From the NCBI GenBank assembly GCA_014155875.1, contig JACEFZ010013565.1:1-64000 (forward strand): DNA of 64,000 bases, in the 5' to 3' direction. This document shows, piece by piece, positions 54,630 to 64,000 of the stretch (position 1 is the first letter of the stretch; every line of letters begins with the position of its first letter). The translations under genes and the position numbers were made by a program. This stretch comes from Cepaea nemoralis. Taxonomy: Eukaryota; Mollusca; Gastropoda; Stylommatophora; Helicidae. The notes beneath the pieces were generated by a model that made no database searches, had not been told where the DNA came from, and was given only the letters and a program-made list of their open reading frames with translations.

Positions 54630-56757
54630 CGGAATGGCGATCTCCCTCCTCCTCTCTTCTCCTCCTGCCTCTACCACCTCCCCTCCTCCTCCCTCTACCT
54701 CCTCCCTCCACGCTCCTCCTCTTCCTCCTCCCTCTACCTCCTCCCCTCCTCCCTCTCCCTCCTCCCTCCTCCTTCTCCCTCTTCCTTCTCCCTCTTCCTC
54801 TCCCTCCTCCTCCATCCTATTCCTCCCTCCCCTCCTCCTCCCTCTACCTCCCCCCTCCTCCCTACCTCCTCCCTCCACCCTCCTCCCTCCTCCTCCCTCT
54901 ACCTCCTCCCTTCAACCCTCCTCCTCTTCCTCCTCCCTCTACCTCCTCCCCATCCTCCCTCTCCCTCCTCCTTCTCTCCCTCCCTTCTCCCTCCTCCTCC
55001 CTCTCCTCCTCCCTTCTCCTCATCCCTCCTACTCCCTTCTCCTCCTCCCTCCTCCTCCTCCTCTCTCCTCCCTCCTCCCTTTTCCTCCCTCTACCTCCTC
55101 CCTCTACTCCTCCCTCCTCCTCCCTCCTCCTTTCCCCCACACCTCTTCCTCCTCCTCCCTCCGCCTCCCCCTCCTCCTCCCTCCTCCTTCTACCTTTTTC
55201 CTCCCCCCCTCCCTTTTCCCTCCTCCCTCCTCCTCCTCTCTCCTCCCCTCTCTCCTCCTCCTCCCTCCCCCCTCCCTCTCCCTCCTCCCTCCTCCTCCTC
55301 CCCCACCTGCATTTTCCTCCTCCCTTCTCCTCCCCCTCTTCCTCCTCCCCCTCCTCCCTCCCCTCCTCCTTCTCTCCCCCCCTTTCCCCTCCCCTCCTCC
55401 CCCAATCCTCCTCCCTCCTACTCCCCCGCCCCTCCCTCCTCCTCCCCGTAAACCCCTCCCTCCCCCTCCCTCTACCTTCTCCCCCCCCTCCTTTCCCCCC
55501 TCCTCCTCTCTCCTCCTCCCCTCCCTCTCCCTCCTCCTCCTCCCCCACCTGCATTCTCCCCCTCCCTCCTCCCTTCTCCTCCTCCTCTTCCTCCTCCCCC
55601 TCCTCCCTCTCCCTCCTCCTTCTCCCTCTTCCTTCTCCCTCTTCCTCTCCCCTCCTCCTCCATCCCCTCCCTCCTACTCCCTCCGCCTCCTCCCTCCTCC
55701 TCCCGGTGTACCCCCTCCTCCTCCTCCCTCTACCTTCTCCCTCCACCCTCCTCTTCTTCCTCCTCCCTCTACTCCCTCCCCCACCTCCTCCCTCTCCCTC
55801 CTCCCTCCTCCTTCTCCCCCTCCCTTCTCCCTCCTCTTCCCTTCTCCTCATCCCTCCTACTCCCTTCTCCTCCTCCCCCTCCTCTCTCCTCCTCCCTCCC
55901 TCCTCCTTTTCCTCCATCTACCTCCTCCCTCTACCTCCACCCTCCTCCTCCCTTCACATTCCTCCTCCTCCCTCTTCCTCCTTCTCCCTCCTCCTCCTCC
56001 CTCCTCCTCCTCTCTCCCCTCCTCCTCTCCTCCTCCTCCTCTCCTCCTCCTACCCATCCTCCTCATCCCTCTACCTCCTCCCTCCTACCTCCCTTCCATT
56101 CCTCCTCCTCCCTCTTCCTCCTCCTCCCCCTCATCCTCTTCCCTCCTTCTCCTCCCTCCTCCTTCTCCCTCTTCCTCCTCCCTCTTCCTCCCTCTTCCTT
56201 CTCCTTCCGCCTCCTCCCTCCTCCCACTCTCTCCTCCTCCTCCCTCCTCCTCCCTTTCCCTCCTCCTCCCTCTCCTCCTCCTCCTGCGTTCTCCTCCTCC
56301 CTCCTTCTCCCTCCTCCTCCCCCTCATCCTCTTCCCTCCTTCTCCTCCCTCCTCCTTCTCCACTCTTCCTCCTCCCTCTTCCTCCCTCTTCCTTCTCCTT
56401 CCGCCTCCTCCCTCCTCCCACTACTCTCCTCCTCCTCCCTCCTCCCTCCCTTTCCCCTCCTCCTCCCTCTCCTCCTCCTCCTGCGTTCTCCTCCTCCCTC
56501 CTTCTCCCTCCTCCTCCCTCTTCCTCCTCCCTCCTCCTTCTCCTCCCTCCTCCTTCTCCCTCTTCCTCCTCCCTCCTCCTCCTTCTTCCTCCTCCCTCCT
56601 CCTCCCCCTCCTCCTCCACCCTAACTCCTCCCTCCTCTTCCTAATCCCTCCTCCTCCCTCCTATTCCTCCCTATTCCTCCTGTCTCCTCCTCCCTCTTCC
56701 TCCCTCCTCTTCCCTCCTCCACCTCCCTCTTCCTCCTCCCTCCTCCATTTACCCAAG
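54630..56757 (+). repeat. TCC-rich polypyrimidine tract, 2.1 kb
   Basis: Nearly pure C/T on the plus strand: CTCCTCCTCCCTCTTCC-type units with longer similar blocks (about 200 bp: 56120-56290 versus 56310-56495). It gives open frames of 673 and 721 Ser/Pro/Leu codons in two frames and Glu/Gly/Arg on the other strand; these follow from composition alone. Confidence 0.95.
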
Positions 56758-56858
56758 ACAGACAGACAGACAGATAGTCGGGAACGGGATCTTATATGAC
56801 TACTTATATGATTTAAATGAGATGCTCTCCACCATGGGCTGGGCCGGGTCAGACAGAC

Positions 56859-56892
<34 letters not shown>

Positions 56893-57305
56893 TCGGGAAC
56901 GGGAACTTATATGACTACTTATATGAATTAAATGAGATGCTCCCCACCAGGAGTTGGGCGATGCCGGGCCGGGTCAGACAGACAGACAGATAGATAGTCG
57001 GGAACGGGAACTTATATGACTACTTATATGAATTAAATGAGATGCTCCCCATCAGGGTCTGGGCGAAGCCGGGCCGGGTCAGACAGACAGACAGACAGAT
57101 AGACAGACAGACAGATAGATTGTCGGTAACGGGAACGAGAACTTATATGACTACTTATATGAATTAAATGAGATGCTCCCCACGAGGGTCTGGGCGAAGC
57201 CGGGCCGGGTCAGACAGACAGACAGACAGACAGACAGACAGTCGGTAACGGGAACGGGAACTTATATGACTTCTTATATGAATTAAATGAGATGCTCCCC
57301 ACCCA
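56757..57305 (+). repeat. GACA-bearing minisatellite, about 105-125 bp unit
   Basis: Five units of (GACA)n then GTCGGGAACGGGAACTTATA, TGACTACTTATATGAATTAA, ATGAGATGCTCCCCACCAGG and a GC-rich GGGCGAAGCCGGGCCGGGTC. The variable length comes from the GACA/GATA run. Confidence 0.88.
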
Positions 57306-57329
57306 GTGCTTGTGTTATTTTGATCCTAA

Positions 57330-57467
57330 AATACGCTGTATAACAATCAACCTTACTGACTCTATTTCATAGGGAACAGTATGAGTGAAGCCTCGTATTT
57401 GTAGACGGACCGACTCCGCATACCTCATGTGTTATATCGCATGCACTCTTCCAATCTCTCTCTCTCC

Positions 57468-57546
<79 letters not shown>

Positions 57547-58410
57547 AATCTTGCTTCCATGTGCTTACCTATGCCATGTGTATTTCTGGTGGTCGGATCT
57601 TATACAACCCCAATAACATAAGCATTGGGTGATATGATCTTATAATACGTGGTATAACAATCAACCTTACTGACCCTATTTCCTAGGGAACAGTATGAGT
57701 GAAGTCTCGTATTTGTAGACCAACCTACTCCGTATACCTCATGAGGCACATCACAGGAATAATACCCACCTTTCTCTCTCTTTCCCTCCCTCCACCTCTC
57801 TCTCTTCTTATATATACCTTGCACATGCCCATGGTTCACTAATGTATGAATGTCTGTTGAGTGGTGTGTATGTATGTATGTGCGCTCACGCATATCAGTC
57901 CATCCAGACTGTAGGACTCGCCTCATAATAACATATATGAGTACATAATGTGGTTTTGGTTAGTACCGCCATCATGCTTACGGCCTCTCATGCTTCGTTA
58001 GTACATCCACTGAGATTGCTCAGATACCCCTATCAGACTAGTTACCGTCCTGTCCTCCTGCCTCCGCCCCCTTCTTTCAATGTGCTCACTGAACCGTAAC
58101 ACCTATCACCGGGTATAAAAAGAATACATCGGAGATTTTCTGAGTTTCTCACAGATCGGAACTGTGAGGTGAGTATGAACATTTTTTTCAATTCTCATTT
58201 TCTCTTCATTGCTTTCCTTTTTTCGTCCTTTTGTTCTTCTCGTACTGTCGTCATCTTTTGACGTAGTCACAGGAGATCTCCTTGACTGTATGTTGTGTTT
58301 GTGAATGTGTTTGTTTGCTGATGAAGGCTAATCGCCGCAACGTCCTGTTTGTGTCGTAAATCTGTTATGTTAAGCTGCACTACTTTGTGTCATTTTATAT
58401 TGTTTACTTA
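57330..58410 (+). repeat. Dispersed repeat R1, copy 2
   Basis: Same plan and orientation as 19265-20350: two subunits starting near AACAGTATGAGTGAAG, a (TC)n tract at 57460-57542, the shared 3' half, TATAAAAAGA near 58115 followed some 50 bases on by GAGGTGAGTATG, then CTGATGAAGGCTAATCGCCG at 58318. The TATA box is clearer than in copy 1. Confidence 0.8.
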
Positions 58411-58740
58411 CAACCTAGGACTACTTTAAACCTAGCTCAACTTCCAACCCAGGACTACTTCCAACCAGAGACTACTTGCAACCTAGGACTACTTCCAAGC
58501 TAGGACTTCTTCCATTCTAGGACTAATTCCAATCTAGGACTAGTTTCAGCCCGGGACTACTTCCAACCTCGGTCTTCTTCCAACCTAGGACTATTTCCAA
58601 CCTCGGTCTTCTTCCCACCTAAGACTATTTCCAACCTAGGACTACTTCCAACCTTGAACTACTTCCAACATTGGACTACTTCCAACCTTGGATTACTACC
58701 AACATTAGACTACTTCCAACCATGGATTGCTTCTTGTGAT
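58405..58740. repeat. 17-bp minisatellite CTACTTCCAACCTAGGA
   Basis: About twenty degenerate units with variants such as CTTCTTCCAACCTCGGT. Confidence 0.85.
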
Positions 58741-58921
58741 CTGTCCTTGTTGTTGTCCATTATGTGGCTACGATCTTCAAATTATTAAGTGTCATGGGAT
58801 GATTAATCTTTTTAAGCAACTTCTCGTGTCTGCTATGACTATATACATGTCTGAAATGTTATTTCGTTATAATACAATATGTCTAATACCATAACTTTTA
58901 GTCATAACCGTGACACCCATA

Positions 58922-59008
58922 CTTTCCATTTTCCGTCACCAATTCTTGTTGTCATCCAAATCTACCTTATGTTCGGCAGATAATTTGTGTAAGTTTCATT
59001 TCCCAATG
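58922..59008 (+). repeat. 87-bp duplicated segment, copy 1
   Basis: CTTTCCATTTTCCGTCACCA to AAGTTTCATTTCCCAATG recurs at 61367-61453 with about a dozen differences. Origin unknown. Confidence 0.75.
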
Positions 59009-59009
59009 T

Positions 59010-60905
59010 CTCCATTGCTAATTGTACTGTCTGACTGACATGTAGTTCTGTCAGAGGGCATTTTTAGTTTTGGTGTTAATGTTCATAGAAAAAAAAAAGA
59101 CATCGTCGTGAATAGATTGTCCACATCATGGAGTTCCAGGTGGTCGCCCAGGGTAGAGCATTCCGACCCCAGATACAACAATACCCGCAGGCAACCGACG
59201 TCATGGAGTCGGTACTAATAGATACCCATTTCCTGTTTATTTCCTGGTGTCGATTGACGCGATAAGGTTGGAAACCAGGCGGTTCTCGGCGTCATCATCC
59301 GCAACGTTCATTTGACCTTTGAACTTGGACACGGGGTACACAAACCCGACCTCATTATCATAAACATGTGAGCGTGGTAGACTGACCAATGTTTATGTGT
59401 CGTTTGGAAAACAGGGAGTTGAGGAAGGTGCAGTGAGGGGGCAAGAACGGATTGGAGCAATGAATATCAGTGATGGAGTTTCTTGCTGACGAGTGAGGTT
59501 TTCTGAGTTGCTTGACCTGTCCTAGGTATGTTCCGGAAGCTCACCAGCCACCACGCAGACCTACAGGTCCCGTTGTCATGAGTTCGACACGCCACAGAGG
59601 TGCAGATGAATGTTGTATTTTGATCTCGGCTGCCATCTTGACCTATATCGGGTAGGAGGAAATGTCGTGGGAATAAACTCATTCAGTGCCGAAGGATAAT
59701 ATATCGCCAAATGTGAACTCCCATTTGGATAGAAGGACACTATATCCCCGCCATATTACCATGGTGTTATTTGTTTTGTTCCGTGGTATCTTCGGCAATG
59801 TCGGTACTTAGTGAAAGGACATTTACATTATAATACTGGTTCAAGTTTTGCGCTCGCTTGCTTTGACTTAACCGTGGTCCATACTAGCTACTTCTGTGAA
59901 CACTGAACTGATTTTTGCATATGAATTAGCTTTCCCTTTTACCTGTGTCCCTGGTCATCAAGCGAACCCACTTCTCCAAGTGAAGGTCGAGAAGTCATCT
60001 GAGTCCAACTGACCGGTGTACGGTTGCATCCCCAACCTCAGCATCAGCACACCGGATGTTTAACTGATTCACTGCCAAAGAAAAAGTGGGTTTGGACCAA
60101 ACAGAAATTGGTGGTAGAAAATGGGAAGTAAGGGTGTATCACAGTAATGATGTAAAACATGGATAACGCAGCAAAGAGTGGTGATGCCATGAAGCGTGTT
60201 AGTTAGTATTCAAGATGATATAATAAGCACGAGACGCCTTGAAAATCGATTGTTTACCCCTCCCCCCCCCCCCCCCCCACCAAAAAAAAGAAAGAAAAGA
60301 AAAGAAAAAAAAAACAGTATCCCGCAACGCACGATGCGACCGCCGAGAATGTTTCCACCAGCGAGAGTGTGCCGCTGAGATAAGCTTCACAGAATGAGTT
60401 CCGGGATTATTTCAAATGCTTTGTGGAATTTGTCCGGACTGCAAGGAGGATACTCCAGCAGATATCAGATAACCTGTCTGAACGTCGACACAATTGTGAA
60501 ACTGTCGAAGGGAATAATTTTGAAAATTCAAAATAATGTATTGCTAACACATAATCCACAATCAATAGATTGCACGATTGATTGCCTGGCATATTTAAGT
60601 GCATTTCGGCAGGTGCATACTACAGAGTTGCATATCGTATAAAGCGAATGGATGAAATACTTTAACACACATCACTGATATTGACTGAATGGGGAGTTAT
60701 TCACACGGTAATAGCAAATTAAAAACGAATGAATGAGAATGATTTTGAAATAAATATACTCAATAAACAATTGTATCGTTACAAACTTGTGCATAATAAA
60801 GAAATTGTTCGAGCTTTGTTTTGTTTGTTTGTTTTGAAAGTACCCCGTGTATTTGTTCTACTTTGGTCATCATGATCGATTGGTGTCATTCATCGTGATG
60901 ATAAT
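59010..60905. other. Unassigned stretch
   Basis: About 1.9 kb with no recognised coding or repeat family. It contains a C17/A-rich run (60258-60315) and scattered short ORFs (59467-59682, 60394-60642) without recognisable content. The best candidate in the window for single-copy host DNA. Confidence 0.4.
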
Positions 60906-60911
60906 ACCATG

Positions 60912-61362
60912 ACCATGAGTGTAGCGAATTTGACAACCGTAGACATGTCATTTCAGAGATGTTGCAACCATGAGTGTAGCGAATTTGACAACCGTAGACA
61001 CGTCATTTTAGAGATGTTGCAACCACGAGTGTAGCGAATTTGACAACCGTAGACATGTCGTTTTAGAGATGTTGCAACCATGAGTGTAGCGAATTTGACA
61101 ACCGTAGACATGTCGTTTTAGAGATGTTGCAACCATGAGTGTAGCGAATTTGACAACTATAGACACGTCATTTTAGAGATGTTGCAACCATGAGTGTAGC
61201 GAATTTGACAACCGTAGACATGTCGTTTCAGAGATGTTGCAACCATGAGTGTAGCGAATTTGACAACCGTAGACATGTCGTTTTAGAGATGTTGCAACCA
61301 TGAGTGTAGCGAATTTAACAACCGTAGACATGTCGTTTCAGAGATGTTGCAACCATGAGTGT
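60912..61362 (+). repeat. 55-bp minisatellite
   Basis: About eight units of ACCATGAGTGTAGCGAATTT / GACAACCGTAGACATGTCAT / TTCAGAGATGTTGCA. Three worn units lie at 61475-61635 beyond the 87-bp segment. Confidence 0.92.
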
Positions 61363-61366
61363 AATT

Positions 61367-61453
61367 CTTTCCATTTTCCGTCACCAATTCTTGTTTTCAC
61401 CCAAACCTACCTCATGTTTGGCACAGCATCTGTGTAAGTTTCATTTCCCAATG
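61367..61453 (+). repeat. 87-bp duplicated segment, copy 2
   Basis: The partner of 58922-59008; here it interrupts the 55-bp array. Confidence 0.75.
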
Positions 61454-61639
61454 GGAAAATTTCCCAAATGTTAGAATTTGACAACCGTAGACATTTCATT
61501 TCAAAGATGTTTGTGGCCTTGAGTGTAGCGAATTTGACAACACTCTACATGTCATTTCAGAGATGTTGTGGCCATGAGTGTAGTGAATTTTACAACAGTA
61601 AACATTTCATTTCAAAAATGTTGTGGCCATGATCCCATG

Positions 61640-62580
61640 ACAAGATAGCTAAACAGCCTGCCTCCCTCTCCTTAGCACATGGGTTCCTTTCTGGACTTCG
61701 TCATTCAGTTCATCAAGTGCCATTTTCTCAGAGACAAGGGAGTCGTCACTGGAGCTGCGGAGTTGACGCTATTTGTGACGCTTTCTGCAGGCCGCTCTGT
61801 TGACTGAGACTGGGCCATGTAGATCAAACCCGGTGAAACAAAGTCTTGACGTAACCTGTTAACATGATGATACTTATAGTAAATTAATCAATTATTAGAA
61901 GCCAAATTTGCTAACTTGTCGTAAAATCGGGTTTATATTTTTTGTTTATGTAAAGAAAGACACTTATTAATGTACGGTAAAACTTCTATTAAATGTCAGC
62001 ATCCGGACCAGGGCTCTGACGGATAACCAAATCGACAGATAACAGAAATCTCTTAATACATATGTACAGAAATGGGATTTCACTGCGGGCTTGGGACGAA
62101 AATGAAAATAAAATCTTTAAAAGTGAATAATACATACATATTGTATTTAACTTTACAAAACGATCAATATGAACTTCAACTTAAGGTTAGTAATGTATTG
62201 TAATGCTATAGACGTACGTTACTGTAAAATAATCTGTCATCTCCTTCTGTGTCTGTGAGGCTCGAGCTTTCTGCGCGGCCATGTTCCGTATCTTCCCCAG
62301 AAGTAGGATCTGTGTTGCATTTCGCCCCTTTTGCATTTCTGGGGTAGGAGTCTGTCCTACTACCAGGCGCCTCCACCAGGTGGCGGATGGTGGAGTGGCC
62401 TCTCGATATTTTGTCTAGGGGTTAGCTGCGAGTATGTTGAATAAACAGCCGTGGACCAAAACAGTTGGTGGTCACTGAGAGGAGGTGAATTAGTTGGTGG
62501 GGCAGCTATCTCTATAAAATACCTCAAAACTCGCCATATATAACCTCTCCTCCCAGCTGCCTGTCTTTAGACAAAGTCTA
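61640..62580. other. Unassigned stretch upstream of an RTE fragment
   Basis: No gene is seen. At about 61975-62060 TACGGTAAAACTTCTATTAA and GACGGATAACC resemble pogo-type transposon termini, but no partner end is found. The last 300 bases, with GAGGAGGTGAATTAGTTGG and TATATAACC, may be the 5' UTR of the RTE fragment that follows. Confidence 0.3.
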
Positions 62581-62892
62581 ATGGAGTCAACCATTCACAA
62601 ACCGGCGAAATTCAGGGGGAAGCCACCGCTGTATTTTCCCAAGAAAACCATGCTTCGAAATAATATTGATCAAGATAACGACGTTAATGGGGGTTCCAGT
62701 GGAGTCTCTTCGTCCGGTAGGGAGTTTCATGTGCTACAGGTGCTGATCGATCGTCATCAGGCAACTGTGTGCAAAATAAATGTTAAAAGTACTCTAAACA
62801 TTGATACGTGGAATGTAAGATCACTTAACCAGATTGGAAAATTAGACAATATCAAGAAAGAGATGAAAATAATGATGACAAATATATCAATT
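62581..62892 (+). pseudogene. RTE-type LINE N-terminal fragment
   Basis: The ORF from ATG 62581 reads a 70-residue leader and then INVKSTLNIDTWNVRSLNQI and LDNIKKEMKI, the first strand and helix of the apurinic-type endonuclease. Similarity stops near 62892, where a minus-strand LINE fragment begins. Confidence 0.7.
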
Positions 62893-64000
62893 CGTGCTGT
62901 AGATGTTCGTCCACAGTGGATGCATGTGAAAACATGGTCATTTCCACCGTAATGCACCATCTTAACTCTCTCATGCTCTGTTTGTGCTTTATCTGCAATA
63001 ATTTTCTCCTTTGTCTTTATTCCATTTCTGATAGTTGCCCTCCAAGCGGCGACTTGCTCCCAATGTGCATTATCAATGCCTGTATCAATCATGTCCCGTT
63101 TACACACATCTTTGTATCGTAGTAGAGGCCGACCCTAAGATCTCCTACTCATCTGTAATTAACCAGTAAAGATGTCCTTTGGTATTCTACCATCATCCAT
63201 CCTCCTAACCTGTCCTATCCATCTACGTCTACGAAGACTGAGCATGGAACACACCGTCAAACAACCTGATCTTTCCAATACTTCAGTATTTGTGACTTTG
63301 TCTTGCCACTTAATACCAAGTATTCTTCGCAGACACCGCATATGAAAGCTATTTAAACGTTTCTCTTGGTGTGAGTAAGTTGTCCAGGTTTCACTGCCAT
63401 AAAGAAGAGTACTAAGGACACAGGCTTGGTAGACGAGTACTTTTGTTTTGGCAGTAAGCTTCCTGTTCTCCCAGACTCTTTTTGCTAACATGTTCATTGT
63501 TGTTGCTGCCTTACTAATCCCGATGTTGATTATTTGATCTAGGGATAATTTGCTATTTACCTCTGATCCTAGATATGTAAAATGGTCTACTATCTCCAGT
63601 TCGGCGTCGTAAATAAAGATTGATGGTACCCCATGTGCACCTTGTGGCATAATCTGTGTCTTCTTTATGTTAATTTGTAAACCAAATTCAGAACAAGCAT
63701 TGGAGAATGCAGATAGTAGATGTTGTAATTCTTTCTCAGAGTGGGTCGTAATTGCAGCATCATCCGCAAAAAGCACCTCTCTGATTAGTACCCTCCTAAT
63801 TTTGGTCTTGGCCTTCAATCTCTGAGCATTATAGAGGCCACCATTTGAGCGTGAGTGAATGTATATACCGGCATTCTGACCACGAAAGGCATATTTCAGT
63901 AGAAGTGAAAAGTATATCCCAAAGAGGGTGGGGGAGAGTACACAACCTTGCTTAACTCCACTCTTGATTTCAAACTCTTCAGAAGTTGCACCATCACACT
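62893..64000 (-). pseudogene. RTE-type LINE: RT end and C-terminus, cut by the window edge
   Basis: From the right edge: KSGVKQGCVLSPTLFGIYFS (motif B, about 63970-63920), EVLFADDAAI (motif C, 63770), LQINIKKTQIM, FTYLGSEVNS, VLVYQACVLSTLLYGSETWT, HMRCLRRILGIKWQDKVTN and RRRRWIGQVRRMDDGRIPKD, with a stop near 63158. In the next frame it goes on to CKRDMIDTGIDNAHWEQVA and a final CxxC/H motif (FTCIHCGRTSTARI). The main ORF (63159-63818) is clean, so this copy is not very old. Confidence 0.85.

Noticed and set aside
54623..56799. Two plus-strand ORFs of 673 and 721 codons rich in Ser, Pro and Leu
   Set aside because: They follow from a stop-free C/T tract; several frames are open together on both strands and no domain or codon signal exists.
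61970..62070. pogo/Tigger-like terminal repeat (GTAAAACTTCTATTAA, GACGGATAACC)
   Set aside because: Only one end is seen and no transposase nearby; too weak to call.

Overview
This window is transposon-dense animal DNA. Non-LTR retrotransposons of several lineages, LTR elements of the Ty3/gypsy type, tRNA-derived SINEs, hAT, mariner and pogo/Tigger relics, and many micro- and minisatellites fill nearly all of it. The mix suggests a marine invertebrate, plausibly a lophotrochozoan such as a mollusc; that is inference, because no confident host gene is present to place it. The only candidates for host coding sequence are a 36-codon signal-peptide-like ORF at 26298-26408 and an open stretch beside it.

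Layout. 1-8.2 kb: a Ty3/gypsy-type element (A) whose pol order is protease-integrase-RT-RNase H. Its 5' half is mirrored in a palindrome with about 2.35 kb arms and a 3-nt loop. 8.2-12.5 kb: a LINE tail, then a broken gypsy relative (B, minus strand) with LTR and tRNA-Pro-like primer site. 12.5-16.5 kb: a minisatellite matching the 3' end of an RTE LINE, split by a 2.5 kb solo LTR with a 5-bp target duplication. 17.2-19.2 kb: a hAT relic holding two LINE tails. 19.3-26.8 kb: a dispersed repeat, a 52-bp minisatellite split by an LTR fragment, an RTE-like LINE preceded by 56-bp tandem units, Tigger and mariner fragments, and a SINE. 26.8-30.7 kb: an intact full-length I-superfamily (Ingi-like) LINE, the best gene-like sequence here. 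30.7-34.6 kb: a visibly error-rich block that repeats the next segment. 34-37.4 kb: a second Ingi-like LINE whose RT carries a 693-bp in-frame 33-bp repeat directly before its FADD motif, then a SINE with a 78-bp expansion. 37.4-39.8 kb: a 28-bp satellite with 140-bp higher-order repeats. 39.9-53.8 kb: one RTE LINE (minus) split by a complete LTR element without RT (C) and a CR1/L2-like LINE whose 3' UTR region has grown to about 3 kb of GA/GT/GGGT repeats. 53.8-64 kb: a 2.1 kb TCC tract, GACA minisatellite, a second copy of the dispersed repeat, more minisatellites, and two opposed RTE fragments.

How the parts relate. The LINE proteins (endonuclease, RT, sometimes RNase H) make new copies by target-primed reverse transcription; SINEs and tail-only insertions are their likely passengers. 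Target duplications can be read for the intact LINE, two LINE tails, a hAT-nested LINE tail, one SINE, element C and the solo LTR. A recurring theme is minisatellites that appear to grow out of transposon sequence: an RTE 3' tail, a LINE 5' UTR, an RT coding region and a SINE body. Parts of the window (the palindrome and the noisy duplicate) may be assembly artefacts and should be checked against raw reads.
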